Shown: positions 52,926-63,955 of the stretch, one piece after another
How positions within the stretch are numbered: the first letter of the stretch is position 1
Layout of the letters: every line of letters begins with the position of its first letter
Assembly (NCBI GenBank): GCA_026018925.1
Contig: JAKSZU010000012.1
Span: forward strand, 29,625,814 to 29,689,813
Source of the DNA: Tupaia tana
Taxonomy: Eukaryota; Chordata; Mammalia; Scandentia; Tupaiidae
Length of the DNA stretch: 64,000 nt
Direction of reading: 5' to 3'
Translations under genes and position numbers: made by a program
The notes under the pieces: generated by a model
What the model saw: the letters and a program-made list of their open reading frames with translations, nothing else
Database searches by the model: none
Told to the model about the DNA's origin: nothing

Positions 52926-53651
52926 AGAATAATAAAATGTGACTTGAGGCCAGTAGCTATATCTAGATTAAAGTTATTCTGGGTAAAAGCATCTCAAATG
53001 TTTAGCCAAATAAAGTTGGTGGAGTGACAGCTAGAAAACAGACCACACTCTCTGTGGCCCGTGGAATCAATGATAAATCAGCTCTTCTATTCCAGGCAGG
53101 GGCTTTCCAAACTGATGGCCCCTTATTCCCACCCCTGGAGTGTTATCCGAGTTTTCCTGGAGCAGGGGAACAGGAAGTAAGAGGGCCACTGAGCAGTTAA
53201 CACAAGTCTCAGGTGCGTTGGCACCTGCACTTCTCCTATTAGAGACCACCTCAGTCAGAGATTACTCACTCCTAGCCACAGTCTTACCAAACTGCTAGGT
53301 GAGCATGTTTCTAGCCCACTACAGGTAGGCTAACAGAAGGCTGGGGAGAATGGTTAGAATCAAGCAGATTGATTACAACCACACTCTGGTCAGGCAAGGA
53401 GGGAAAAGAACAGGACAATGAAAAGCTGACAAGGAATTCAGAGTACAACACCTCAAACCCCCCACAGGCATCACTGAAATGCCACACAGGATGTAAACTG
53501 CTGAATATAATGATAGTTGGCTTAAGGAAGCAAGAAGAGTGTAATCTGTTTCACAAAGAAAACCCATCATTCATTCAACAAGCAGTATTCAATGAGAACA
53601 AATGCATGGTGGTAGCTTGGGGAGATATAATGAGTAAGACACAGTTCCTGG
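52926..53651. other. Intronic sequence without identified features
   Basis: Nothing recognised. Confidence 0.45.
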
Positions 53652-53745
53652 GCTAGCGAGTGGTGCGGTGGTTAAAGTTGCTGGATCCCACATGAGCGAC
53701 TGCATGATTTAAGTCCTGGACCCTATGCACTGGATGCTGTAAGGA
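53652..53745 (+). mobile_element. SINE head fragment
   Basis: GGGCTAGCGAGTGGTGCGGTGGTTAAAG, GGATCCCACATGAGCGAC, TTTAAGTCCTGGACC. Only the tRNA-like part remains. Confidence 0.75.
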
Positions 53746-53815
53746 TTAAATGAGGCATTCTAAATAACAGGGTTTGATACAATGCCTGGCACACGGTATC
53801 ACTCAATAAATGAGC
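53745..53815 (+). repeat. MIR 3' end
   Basis: GGATTAAATGAGGCATTC, CAATGCCTGGCACACGG, CTCAATAAATGAG. Confidence 0.75.
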
Positions 53816-54094
53816 TCTTATCCTTGCTGTCTAGTTTGTGTTTCCAAAGTATATTCTCTGTGAAAACAGTTTTCATTTGGGGAATCCTGATGACATTTTC
53901 CCTCTCAAAAAGGCACAGAAAGCATAAGAATGTAGTTCCGGGTTAAGAAACATCATTTCATTTGGTGCCACTCAGCAGTTTCTGGCCTGACAGCTTCATT
54001 CACCTAACCCTCGGTAAAAGCCTGCGTACTGATATTCTACAGAACGCTCTGGAACTGAACAAGCATTACAATCTGTAAAACATTTTCATTTGCT

Positions 54095-54440
54095 TACTTA
54101 TCTCAGAGTAACTTGGTGAGGGATAAGTTTACCCTTCCATTTTCTAGATAAGGACACTGAAATCCTGAAAGATGACAATTAGTTGGTGGTCTGGACCCAG
54201 GTCTGGTTCAATTGGGCCCATTTTGTGCACTTTTTTTTAAAACCTTTTTCCCAAAACTTAACTTTATTTATTCATTTAAATTTGACCAGAAAGGGAAAGA
54301 GTGCGAGAGTGAGAGATAAAGTGAAAAAGCAAGCTACCAGGTCTGGGATTGGAACTGCAGTCGGCGATGTGGGAGTCCAGCGCTCTTAACAACCATGCCA
54401 CCTGCCAACCCCCATTTTGTGCTCTTAGCATGAAGCTCTT
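54095..54440 (+). repeat. MIR split by a short SINE
   Basis: CATTTTCTAGATAAGGACACTGAAATCC, then GGTGGTCTGGACCCAGGTCTGG, with the SINE at 54229-54411. Confidence 0.65.
54229..54411 (-). mobile_element. Short tRNA-derived SINE
   Basis: TTAACTTTATTTATTCATTTAAATTTGACC at left, CCACCTGCCAACCCC at right. Duplicated target CATTTTGTGCWC. Confidence 0.9.
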
Positions 54441-54560
54441 TCCCCTTTTTACCCAGAGTTAGATGCTCTGTCCCAAATGAATGTGCTGAAGCCTCTGGCT
54501 TATTAGATCGTATGTTTTTCTCTAGTCACAAAAAGTAGTTGAAAGTAGAAAGGAGTTGGG

Positions 54561-54885
54561 GTGGTGCAGTCGCCCTCCCATGCACAAACGCCTCCCTACA
54601 CTTCAGTGAGGAAAGTAAGCAAACCCCTGGAAGCTAAAGTGATTCATCCACAACTGTCGCACCAGCTGGCCACCAAGGTGGTCTTCCCCTGGCCCTGTGT
54701 TTACAGCTGGTCCTCAGCCAGTGAACCGTTTCCTTCTCAACAAAGACATCTACCAGCCTCTCTCCTACACAGGCACAGGCTCAGGCTCCAGCTTCTCCCA
54801 TCAGCCAGCAGTTCCTGTCCCTCAGGAGGTCCTACACAGGAAGAGTCCTGAAACATCACTAACATCCTTTTGCTCCCACCTCTGA
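54561..54885 (+). other. Two overlapping protein-like frames, unidentified
   Basis: Frame one (54561-54851) includes RKVSKPLEAKVIHPQLSHQL. Frame two (54697-54885) includes NRFLLNKDIYQPLSY and ends TSFCSHL. The impression of a frameshifted coding remnant arises near 54690, where one frame loses and the other gains plausible protein character. I cannot name the protein, and no poly(A), duplication or splice borders are clear. Confidence 0.25.
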
Positions 54886-55061
54886 CTTCTGATGTTGAAA
54901 TGCCTGTGATGGCCAGAGTCAGTCTGGGAACTTATGGCAGGTATAGGCTAGATGTAACCTTCCAGGATTCCTTGGCCTCGCCAGTAACAAGGAGTCAGCT
55001 AGGTAGAAAGTAATCCCTGAAGCCCCTCAAGAGGCCCTGGCTACTCCCTAGCACTGCTCAC

Positions 55062-55092
55062 CACTGCCCCCCCACCCCCCGCCCCCCGGCCA
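55062..55092. repeat. C-rich tract
   Basis: GCCCCCCCACCCCCCGCCCCCCGG. Confidence 0.9.
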
Positions 55093-55261
55093 TACCACTG
55101 CCTCCCTAATGAGAAATACTGTAGTTATTTAAGGTGAAGAGTGATTTAAGGTAAAAGCATCATACAGCCTGGAATCTTAGCTCTGCCATTTATTAAGTTC
55201 TTCTACCTGTAAGATGAGGAATATGGAATATTTAACTACTATGAGAGTCTAATCTAACAAA

Positions 55262-55490
55262 AGGTTTTATAGTTTAGAGAGCACTTCAAGATGATCATCC
55301 CCTCACCCTTACGACCGACAACCCACATAGGGCGGAGAGGTCAAGTACTGTTACCTCTACTGAACAAATGAGGAAACAGAGGCTAAGAGGCTTGCTGGCC
55401 TGCCCAACTCACACTGCTGGTCAGCAGTGGGCCAGGACTAGACCCCAAGCCGGCCTGGCCCCAGGTCTCTGCTCTATCTTCCACACTGCA
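55262..55490 (+). repeat. MIR
   Basis: AGTACTGTTACCTCTACTGAACAAATGAGGAAACAGAGGC, CTCACACTGCTGG, CCAGGACTAGACC. Confidence 0.8.
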
Positions 55491-56084
55491 CAGCTTCTTT
55501 GGTGCCCACTGGCTTAAGCTTCCAGAGCTCAGGAACTAAGCTGCATCTCAAGTCTCTAGGAAGAAGTCAACTTTCTCCCACCAGGGCTTCCATCCTCTGG
55601 GCAGACTAAGACCCAGCAGAGGCCTGTCAGTACTACAGTCAGAATCAGAGCACTTGCCCCTCCTGTCCCCGCTCAGAGCTCTGTCTATAATGAGCCCATG
55701 AGGAGGAGTGGTCTAAAATCCCCCAGAGAGGCCTCGGACTTCCCAACTTAGATGACTCACTTCATGTCATCATTTTCATCCTTCCACCACCATTGAAGTC
55801 AGAGAAAGTGTGGAAAGCTTCAGCCTCAAGTATATTCTAATTATTTATTTGTAGGGAGTTCACTATTAGACACTCACCCTTTTCTGGTGAGTGTTGTATA
55901 TGTATTATCTCACTAAATCCTCACTGTCAGCTGAGAGACAACCATCCTACTGCTAGTGGGTCTGTCAGTTCTGCCTCTCACACTGGTTGTCAGTCAGAGG
56001 AGGGGGTAAGAGGGAGACTTCCTGTGCTGAGTCAGCCCGAGACCGTCCCTGGAGAGGACAGGCCCTTCATTTCCTTCCATAGCC
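55491..56084. other. Intronic sequence without firm features
   Basis: 55850-55960 (GAGTGTTGTATATGTATTATCTCACTAAATCCTC) is a probable MIR scrap. Confidence 0.45.
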
Positions 56085-56330
56085 CAGAAGACCCTCCTCG
56101 AAATCCTACCTGTTCTCCTCTTCTGGAAGTCTCCTCCAGTTCTGCCCTGAATGCTCACAACACTGATTGTACATAGCCATTTAGCAGATAATTATTTACT
56201 GTCTTACAACTCTGCTTGGAATACATTGTGTAAAATTTTTCCTCTGTTCTGACCCCTCATATAGAGCTAAGACTCCTCACGGATGTCAGGAAGACTAGTT
56301 TGTCATCTCTTCTTTATTCCATAGGGTGTC
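56085..56330 (-). repeat. L2 fragment, reverse orientation
   Basis: CCTCCTCGAAATCCTACCTG, GAAGTCTCCTCCAGTTCTGC, CACAACACTGATTGTACATAGCC, reversed L2. Confidence 0.6.
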
Positions 56331-56394
56331 ACAACTCCTTCTGAGCCTCACATAAGCCTCCCTCCGTCCATTCCACGAGCACATCGTTACCGAG

Positions 56395-56770
56395 CATGTG
56401 AAGCACGGTACATGCTGGGAGATACCTCAGGCCTGATGGGAACAAAGATGGGTACATGGAACATGCCTGGGGAGAGCTTTCTCAGGAAAACAGTCCTGAG
56501 GACCAGAGGGAATTTTCTATGTGGACAGGGATAGAGAGCATTCCAAAAGAAGTGTCATTTGCAAAGGCCAGAGGGTAAAGCTCATTACCTATCTGTTCAA
56601 GAAGCCAGGAGTCTTTCAATGAGCCTCAAGGGAGAGTTAAGGTGGCTGGAGCAGTGGGTACAGATGAAGTTGTCCAGGGGGGCAGAAGCCTGATCCTGAA
56701 GAGGGATTTGACTTAATCCTCATTGCTACAGGCATGTAATTTTTTTTTTTTTTAAAGACTGAGGCAGCTT
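56395..56770 (+). repeat. Old LINE-like repeat fragment
   Basis: GAGCATGTGAAGCACGGTACATGCTGGG, AGAGCATTCCAAAAGAAG, GCAAAGGCCAGAGGG, GGGATTTGACTTAATCC: same family as 39225. Confidence 0.6.
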
Positions 56771-56774
56771 GGAT

Positions 56775-57210
56775 GGGACAAGCAGATGGCAAAATGGTTA
56801 TGTTACTGGACTCTCATATAGGCAACCATGGTTCTAGTCCTGGACCTGGTGGCTTAAAACTCACACTGGGGAGCCAGTAGATGGTGTGGTGGTCGGGGCG
56901 TTAGACTTCCACCCTGTGGTTCAAGTCCTAGACCTGGTGGCTTACTTTCTCATGTCCCTCCTCCCCCTTTCTGTCTCTCTCTGGTCAAATTAAAATAATA
57001 ATAATAATAAATAAAACAAACAATAATTAAAAAGAAAGAACAAAAATAAACCTCATGGTAGGTGTGTGTACGTGCATGCCCAAAATCACAAGAGGAGAAT
57101 GGAGTAGAAGAGATTGCAGCATGGCCATCCCCCCTGTGGGGTGATTTCCCACTTTCTGCCATTCTGTCTCTCTGGCAAGTGTGAGCTTCCTATAGCAAAA
57201 ATCTTTCTTA
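56775..57210 (+). mobile_element. Long SINE split by a nested short SINE
   Basis: Head 56775-56868 (GGGACAAGCAGATGGCAAAATGG, GGTTCTAGTCCTGG, CTTAAAACTCACACTGG). 3' part from 57047 (GTGTGTACGTGCATGCCC...TATAGCAAAAATC). Confidence 0.9.
56869..57046 (+). mobile_element. Short SINE nested in the long SINE
   Basis: GGAGCCAGTAGATGGTGTGG head, CTCTCTGGTCAAATTAAAATAATAATAA tail. The target is the TTAAAACTCAC motif of the host. Confidence 0.9.
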
Positions 57211-57219
57211 AAAAAAAAA

Positions 57220-57284
57220 GAAAGGAAGGAAGGAAGGAAGGAAGGAAGGAAGGAAGGAAGGAAGGAAAGGAAAGGAAAGGAGGG
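57220..57284. repeat. (GGAA)n microsatellite at a SINE tail
   Basis: About 14 GGAA units grown out of the A-tail of the long SINE at 56775-57210. Confidence 0.95.
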
Positions 57285-58320
57285 AAGAGTTAGGCAGGTT
57301 GGAATCGGCAAAAACAATAGACCTGGAGGCAAGAGAACTGGTTTCGGAACTGACTCTTTCACTAACCTAGTACGTGGTTTCGATCCCTCTGTGCCCCGTT
57401 TCTTTTTTATGAAGTAGAGAGGTTTTTCTACATCACTGGTTCTAAAGCTTCAATGGAGAAAGAATCCCTGGGTGACTGGTTAAAATGTTCTTCTTGGACC
57501 CCACTTCAGCCCATTCAGATTCCTATGCAGGACCTGGGAATGTACATTAAATTTAAAAAACCCTGCATTTTCCTCAGATAACACTCTAAGGAACACTAGA
57601 CTAGATGATGTCCGAGGATCCTTCCCGCCTGAATGTTCCAGTGAATAACACAAGAAAAACAGGAAGCTGGCCAAACCCATCTTCTACCCACACGGTCCTG
57701 CTCCGGAGAAACCAAGGATGCCTGAGCACCAGGATGCTCTACCCAACCCCCCAGGTCACCCCATCTTCGGATGAGACCCACTCCTACTAGTCTGTCTCCT
57801 CATCCCATCCTCTAAACGTTAAGTACTTTCCATAAGCTGGGCCACAGGATAGAGAACAGGCCATGACCTCAGGAGCTTGTAAATGCTACAAATAATATAA
57901 AAATATTCTTTTTTGCAGAGTATCTCTAAAAGGAAAGAATTTAGAATTCTGAGTGTGAGTGTGACTAGGAAATTATTTCATCTCCCTAAAATTTTACCAA
58001 TTTCTCATTGGTAAAATAGGGACATTAATGTGCATTAATTATGTTGCTGTGAAATCTGAGATGATGTGGTACATAAGGGGCCCAGGAAATAATTGGCACC
58101 TGGGAAATGGCGATTTAAAAATTACCATATCATCCTCCATCCTAGAACCCACATTGATCTGCTGCCTCTCCTGCCAGGCCCCAGTTAATTTCTTCAAAAA
58201 GATTTTCTACTCTGTCTTCCCAGCTTCCTTCCTGCTGGTCAAGGCCCCCATAAGAGGACCCTGACAATCCTATATGAATCCTCAGTAGGTAGCATCGAAT
58301 ATTAAAAAGAACATGGGAGT
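57285..58320. other. Intronic sequence without identified features
   Basis: A MIR-like scrap near 57960-58070. No gene. Confidence 0.4.
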
Positions 58321-58324
58321 TGTA

Positions 58325-58475
58325 ACTAGTGAGATTACAAGGCAAAACTCACTTTGTGATTTTGATCAAAATACTTAACACTGGGACCAGCAGATGGCAT
58401 AATGGTTACGTCACTGGACTTCCACATAGCCGACGGTGGTTCCAGTTCTGGATCCAGTGGCTTCAAATTCACATC

Positions 58476-58509
<34 letters not shown>

Positions 58510-58735
58510 CCGAAATCCCAAGAGGAGAATGGAGAAGAAGGGATCTCGGCATGGTCATCCCCCCCCGGGGGGGGGGGGGGGGGATTTCTCACTTTCTGTC
58601 TCTGTGTTTTTCCAGCAACCATAGGCACCTTATAGCAAAAATCTCTCTCAAAACAAAAACAAAAACAAAAACCTCAGTTTCTTCATCTACAGAACAGATA
58701 AATCGGCTACCTCACAAGATTCAATGGCAAACCCA
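58325..58735 (+). repeat. MIR split by a long SINE
   Basis: TTGTGATTTTGATCAAAATACTTAAC before and CCTCAGTTTCTTCATCTACAGAACAG after the SINE. Confidence 0.78.
58383..58672 (+). mobile_element. Long tRNA-derived SINE with (TG)n and G17
   Basis: CTGGGACCAGCAGATGGCATAATGG head, (TG)n at 58478-58506, C7/G17 at 58561-58583 in place of the usual CCCCCTGGGGGG block, and end TATAGCAAAAATCTCTCTC. Confidence 0.93.
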
Positions 58736-59362
58736 ATTAAAATATTGACAAAGGATTTCAACAAACATTTCTCCAAATAAGATATAAAAATGGTCAAAAT
58801 GTACTTGAAATGATGCTCAGCATCATTGGCCATCAGGGAAATGAAAATCAACAATAATGAGATACTACCTTACACCTACTAGGATAATTATAATAATAAA
58901 AATAAAACAACAGAAAATAATAAGTGTTGACAAGAGGCAGAGAAATTAGGACTTTTACATGTGGGTAGTAGAAATGTTAAATGGTATACCTGCTTTGGAA
59001 AAGTCTGGCAGTTTCTTGAAAGGTTAAAGACTGAAATTCTACTCCTAGGTATGTGACCAAGACAATGGAAAACATTATGTTCTCATAGCAACTTGTAAAT
59101 TAGTATCCATGGCAGCATTATTCATGATAACCAAAAGTAGAAACAACTCAAATATCCCTCCAGTGAGAAATGGATAAATAAAATGTGGTATATCCATACA
59201 ATGGAATCTTATTTAGCCTTAAAAAGGAATAAAATATTGATACATGCTACAGCATGGATAAAACATTATGCTAAGTGAAATAAGTCCATCACAGAAAGAC
59301 TAAGAATGTCTACCTTAGATAAATATATGGAGACAGAAAATAAATTAATAGCTGCCAAGGAG
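58735..59362 (+). mobile_element. L1 ORF2 3' end
   Basis: ATTTCTCCAAATAAGATATAAAAATGG, GCATCATTGGCCATCAGGGAAATG, GCAGCATTATTCATGATAACC, TGGTATATCCATACAATGG, AAACATTATGCTAAGTGAAATAAG. Clear L1 ORF2 3' end, better preserved than the copy at 28040, with stops and indels. Confidence 0.92.
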
Positions 59363-59588
59363 GGGCCAGATGGTGGCCAAGTGGGAAAATATGATGTCAT
59401 GAAGGGCAATCCCCCACCGGAAGATTCCCAGTTCAAGTCTGGAGACTTCCTTGAGGATGCCGGCACATGTGGTGGCATGTGCCTGTCACCCTAGTAATCC
59501 AGGAGGCTGAGGCAGGAGATCACAAGCTTGACACTAGCCTGGGTAACAAAGTGAGACCCTGTGCAAAAAAAAAAAAAAAAAAAAAAAA
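59363..59588 (+). mobile_element. tRNA/7SL composite SINE (Tu-like)
   Basis: tRNA-like head GGCCAGATGGTGGCCAAGTGG with CAGTTCAAGTCTGG, joined to a 7SL/Alu-like part: GCCGGCACATGTGGTGGCATG, GCCTGTCACCCTAG, CAGGAGGCTGAGGCAGGAGATC, AGCCTGGGTAACAAAGTGAGACCCTG, A24. The best preserved 7SL segment in the window. Confidence 0.9.
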
Positions 59589-59680
59589 TGGAGCTGGGTG
59601 TGAGGGTGTGGGTCTGTAGTCTTAGCTGGAAGGCTGAGGCAGTAGGATTGCAACATAGTAAGACTGTTTTGTTCTTTTTA
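59589..59680 (+). mobile_element. 7SL-derived SINE fragment
   Basis: GAGCTGGGTGTGAGGGTGTGG, CTGTAGTCTTAGCTGGAAGGCTGAGGCAG, ACATAGTAAGACTG. Directly follows the A-tail of the composite SINE. Confidence 0.8.
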
Positions 59681-60039
59681 AGCAGTTATATTAAAAATAT
59701 GTATATAAGGAGCTGAGTATACTAGCTGGTATGTACTGAGGATTAGTAAGTGGTGATCCCAACTTTGGTCAGGATCACCTCTAACACCATCACTGCAACA
59801 TGTGTCCAGCTCATTACAGGGGCCTAGTTCACACTTGGTGGAGGGTCACAGGAACAGTCTTGAAGACTAGTAGCCTGAGACTCAGTTTCCCTCTGAAAGT
59901 TAGATATCTAAATATATAACCTTTACAGTAGTATGAAAAAAATAGTTTCCATTTATTGAACACTTATACTAGGTGTACCATGTCAGGAACTTTACAACTA
60001 TTTTTCTCAGAAGAGCCACTCTGTTATGTTATTACTCTT
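59681..60039. other. Intronic sequence, MIR-like in part
   Basis: 59940-60030 (TTTCCATTTATTGAACACTTATACTAGGTG...CATGTCAGGAACTTTACAAC) is a MIR 5' half; its continuation lies at 60438-60540 beyond the SINEs. Confidence 0.6.
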
Positions 60040-60437
60040 TTTTAAAAGAATTATTTAACTTTATTTACTTAATTTTTTAAAAAAGAGTTTATTTACCTTT
60101 ATTTATTTATTTGTTTGTTTGTTTGTTTTAATTTGACCAGAGAGGGACAGAGAGAGAGAGAGAGAGAGACAGACAAAGTGAGTCACCAGGTCAGGGACTT
60201 GAACTGCGGTCGTCAATGTGGTATTCCAGTACCCTTAACCTCCATGTTATCTGCCGACCCCTATTTACCTATTTTTTAATTTGACCTGAGAGGGACAGAA
60301 CAAACGAGCAAGAGACAGAGAAAGAGAGAGAGGGAGGGAGGGAAAGTGAGAAAGCAAGCCACCAGGTCCAGGATTCAAACCATGATTGGTCATATGGGAG
60401 TCCAGTGCCCTTAACCACCATGCCACCTGCTGGCCCC
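60040..60437 (-). mobile_element. Short SINE split by a nested short SINE
   Basis: Tail 60040-60079 (AAAAGAATTATTTAACTTTATTTACTTAATTTTTT). Body from 60262 to GCCACCTGCTGGCCCC at 60437. Confidence 0.85.
60080..60261 (-). mobile_element. Short SINE nested in the tail of another
   Basis: AAAGAGTTTATTTACCTTTATTTATTTATTTG to ATGTTATCTGCCGACCCC. Target approximately ATTTACYTATTTTTT duplicated. Confidence 0.82.
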
Positions 60438-60599
60438 ATATGTTATTATTCTTATTTAATAAAGAAACCAAAATTTAGTGGTGATGTAAGTCGTTTAAAG
60501 TCACATTGGTAGCCAATGACCGAGTTGGTCTGTTGAACTCAAGGCTTGCACCTTTTTTCTTTCTGTGATCACACGGTTTCATTATCTCTCCCGTTTTTT

Positions 60600-60838
60600 A
60601 TCTTTTTTTTTTATACCAAATTTTAGAACATTTTCATCACACCATAAAAAAACCCATCCCCATTATCGATCATTCTTCATTTTCCCCAACTATCCCCAGC
60701 TCTTGGCAACTTTTTATTTCTTCCACGAGTGAGAGAGGAGAGACTTTATACCTCAAGCAGCCTGATTCTGTTTCCTTTATGCATTCTAGTACTGTTTAAT
60801 TTATATCCAATTAGTTAACATTTCCTTTCACATAGTCT
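60600..60838 (+). mobile_element. L1 3' region fragment
   Basis: CCAAATTTTAGAACATTTTCATCACACC, ATTCTTCATTTTCCCCAACTATCCCC, CTCTTGGCAACTTTTTATTTC. Confidence 0.75.
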
Positions 60839-60839
60839 T

Positions 60840-61120
60840 TTTTTTTTTTTTTTTTTTTTTTTTTGGAGAGGTTTTTGCTATAGGGCGCGTGTGCTCACCA
60901 GACAGACAGAGAGAGACAGAGAGACAGAAAGCGAGAAATCACCCCCCAGGGGGGATGGCCACGCCACAATCCTTTCTCCTCCATTCTCCTCTCGGGATCT
61001 TGGGCGGGCACGCACGCACACGCACCCAGCGTGAGTTTTAAGCCACTGGGTCCGGGATGGGAACCGTGGTTGACTATGTGGGAGTCCAGCAACATAGCCA
61101 TTACTCTAACTGCTGGTCCC
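60840..61120 (-). mobile_element. Long tRNA-derived SINE, young
   Basis: T26 then GGAGAGGTTTTTGCTATAGGGCG to TGCTGGTCCC. Target CCTTTYACATAGTCTT duplicated (ends 60839 and 61136). Confidence 0.95.
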
Positions 61121-62289
61121 CCTTTTACATAGTCTTCTGTATCGTCAGACCGTTTTCATGTGTAGACTCTTGAACATGGCAGGTGCTTGCTAAGTATTTT
61201 TTTAGCAAATGGTTATTAAGCTTGTCTCCACAAGAAGAAATTGGTTCTCATAGCAGAATAGCAAAAAGGACAGACATTCTGTCTTCTAGAACGCTTTATC
61301 CTTCATCACAGAAGGCACTTAGGGCACCTAGGCTGGCCTATGGGTGGAAGACCAGCCCCTACTTGAAATGGTTCTGACATACACCATGCTCTGCCTGTGG
61401 ACTAGCGGCTTTCTCTTAGGAACAGGACCATGCTCGTCTTTCATCATCCCATCCTAGTATAGCATGGGAGCAGGCACACAGTAGGACCTGGTCAGCACTT
61501 ATTCTACTGGAGACACATCAAGGGCAGCCTTCCTATAGGGACCCCAAGCTCACCTTCTATCACCCCCATGAAAGGGACGGGGAGACCAGGAAAGTTGGCT
61601 TGGAACTTGATGAAGATGAGTTGTTCACTCTGCTCATGGGCCTAGGTAGTCAATGTGGCATCCTCTCTGGCCCAGGACCACTCCTTTGACCACAGACCAG
61701 GTGGGTCTTTTCAGAGCCTTGGTCTTACCTTTACACCACAGTGGAGCAAATTCTTAAGAATCTGGTACTCTGGTACGTATAGACCCATCAACACTGAACT
61801 CTTCTGCCTCCTGTGTCTCCTAACTCTCAGAGTAGTCACAGGTATCTAGATTCCCTTTGATTTGTCTAATAATTACTCTGAGCCCACTCTCTCCCTATCT
61901 CCCTCCCCATTCTACCCAGAGCAGTATTCTTTCAGCTCCAGAGAGCCCCTGGGGTATGGCTGGCAGCAAGAGGAAGGAGCCTGATCTCTGCCTCTCAGCC
62001 AGCTATGCTACTGGGCTGGTCAAACTTGGACCCTCTGTGCTCCCATCTCTATACCTGCTTGCCTCTCCTCTGCTCTTTCTTCAAGATGTTAAAAACTCGC
62101 AATAAAAAGCAAATACCAAATGCTGTAATTAATAGCCAATTCCAAGCCAACCTAGCATCTCTACTAATAAACCTCAACACTTGCAAAAAGAACAATAAAT
62201 TCTGCCCCTCTCTGGTTCTGAGGTGGTCTCTTTTATATACTATGCGTGTGTGTATATGTGTGTGGGTAAGTGTGTCTACATATATATTT
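61121..62289. other. Intronic sequence without identified features
   Basis: 61430-61510 (CATCCTAGTATAGCATGGGAGCAGGCACACAGTAGG) is a likely L2/MIR end. The rest is unassigned. A short TG-rich stretch lies at 62246-62276. Confidence 0.45.
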
Positions 62290-62700
62290 ATTTTCCTTTA
62301 TTTCCCATCCAGGGAGGGGCAGAATAATGAACTGCGTGCGTCAGGGAAGATGAATCTGAGATACTAGGGAGCAGTGCAGTAAAAAGATTAAAGTGTTATT
62401 ATTGTTGGGTTTTTTTCCCCCATGGTCCATTGTGACAGCTCGACCGTCATCTGTAAAAAATGTCTCAGCGAGAGATAATCATCGGAAACTCAATAAAGCG
62501 TCAGGGGGAGCCTCAGCCCCCATCAATCACTGGGTGCCTGGAAAATTTCAGTCCTCTGTCTCCCTTCCTGCTATCCATATAAATGTCTCTAATATATTTT
62601 GTGTGGTGTGTGGGACCCATCCCTGATTTGGAACTTTTGATGAAAAAATATTTATACACAAAATATGCAAATTGGTTAAAAATCACAAGACTAGTTCTTC
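62290..62700. other. Candidate conserved noncoding element
   Basis: Repeat-free. CATTGTGACAGCTCGACCGTCATCTG (MEIS/TALE-like TGACAG, CpGs), CAGCGAGAGATAATCATCGG, CCCCATCAATCACTGGG (PBX-like), ATATAAATGTCTC and ATATGCAAATTGG (octamer-like). Confidence 0.48.
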
Positions 62701-63795
62701 ACTACCCCATCCCACATTTTCTTATTTTTATAAATGTATTGAATTTAATCTTTTTAATAAAACATGTCAACTCGTCTATCCCCCTCTCTTAGGAGATATG
62801 TATATATAGGCTTGGAGGGCTAAGAGGAGGGAAACAATTAACCTAACTGGCTGATACACTTAATCTTAGAGTTAGCCAAAATTCTTGATGAGTGACAGTG
62901 CACTGTCCACCCAGGTGGTTGGCACTACTGAGAAATGACATACACAACCACTGGCCTTGGAGGTACAACAAGGCTCTGAGCAGGCCTGGACAAGGATGAG
63001 GAAGAGATAAGGCCATTATTAAAAACAATATCTAGCCCAAGGAGCTTTTGGTCCGACAGATTCTCAAGCCTTTGGCCAAGCCAGAGGTTCTGAACTAAGT
63101 GTGGGGCACACATAGGATGACAGTGGCTGTTGGGTTCTATTTAAGAGCAGGAGACAGTTCTACTGGCACTTGGCATCATTGCTCTGCCTCAGTTTCCTTC
63201 AGTTCCTACATCACTGGGTTGCTGTGGGCACACAGTAAGTACCAGTGTTACCTACTCCTGCTTCATCATCACTGTTGTCTCATTATCAAATACCCCCCAC
63301 CCCCCAATCCCGCTTCTCCACTCCAGAAGAATCCCTTCCTGCAGTCCCCTCTCCTCTAGGACCTGTGAGGCTCCTCTCTGTCTACAGGACAAAGGCTGAG
63401 CACCTTGAACTGGCCCCATTTTAATAACGCTGCACCTTTACTGCTCTCGGCTCCCTACTGGGTGGACGCTTCACCCTAACACATTCGCTTACAGGATTGT
63501 TCTCTTTCCCTCCTCAGAGTGCTTTGGTCATAGCATACCTTTTCTCTGCAAATACCCAACCACACCCCCCACCAGGCCTCCATTTAGCCATATAAAACCT
63601 TCCAATACTTTGAAGTTCAAATACCATTTTATTTCCTTGATTGTTTCAGCCAGAAACTCTATTCTCTGAGCTCTGATAATCCTTGTTATCTGTACATCTG
63701 ACGGGACCCTGGTCATATATTGGCTTGGTCAGGTCTTCAATCTTTATTATTACTGATTAATAGTCTTGGTGGCACCTTACATCTGCTCGATGTCT
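62701..63795. other. Intronic sequence without identified features
   Basis: 63375-63700 has weak L2-like phrases (CCTTCCAATACTTTGAAG, CTCTGAGCTCTGATAATCC). No gene. Confidence 0.4.
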
Positions 63796-63799
63796 TGTA

Positions 63800-63955
63800 T
63801 TTTCTCAAGTGCTTTCATAAGTACTTCAGTTTGATCCTTATAATAAGCCATGGTGCAGGAAATAGTATTCTTTATAGATGAGAAAGATAAAACTCAGATA
63901 AAAAGAACTGCTCAAGCTCACAGAGGTAATGGCCAAGCCATTCCTCAGACTCTAC
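63800..63955 (+). repeat. MIR fragment
   Basis: AAGTACTTCAGTTTGATCCTTATAATAAGCC, TAGATGAGAAAGATAAAACTCAG, CTCAAGCTCACAGAGGTAATGG. Confidence 0.75.

Noticed and set aside
59436..59565. 7SL RNA gene
   Set aside because: Only the Alu-like ends of 7SL are present. The segment is fused to a tRNA-like head and an A-tail.
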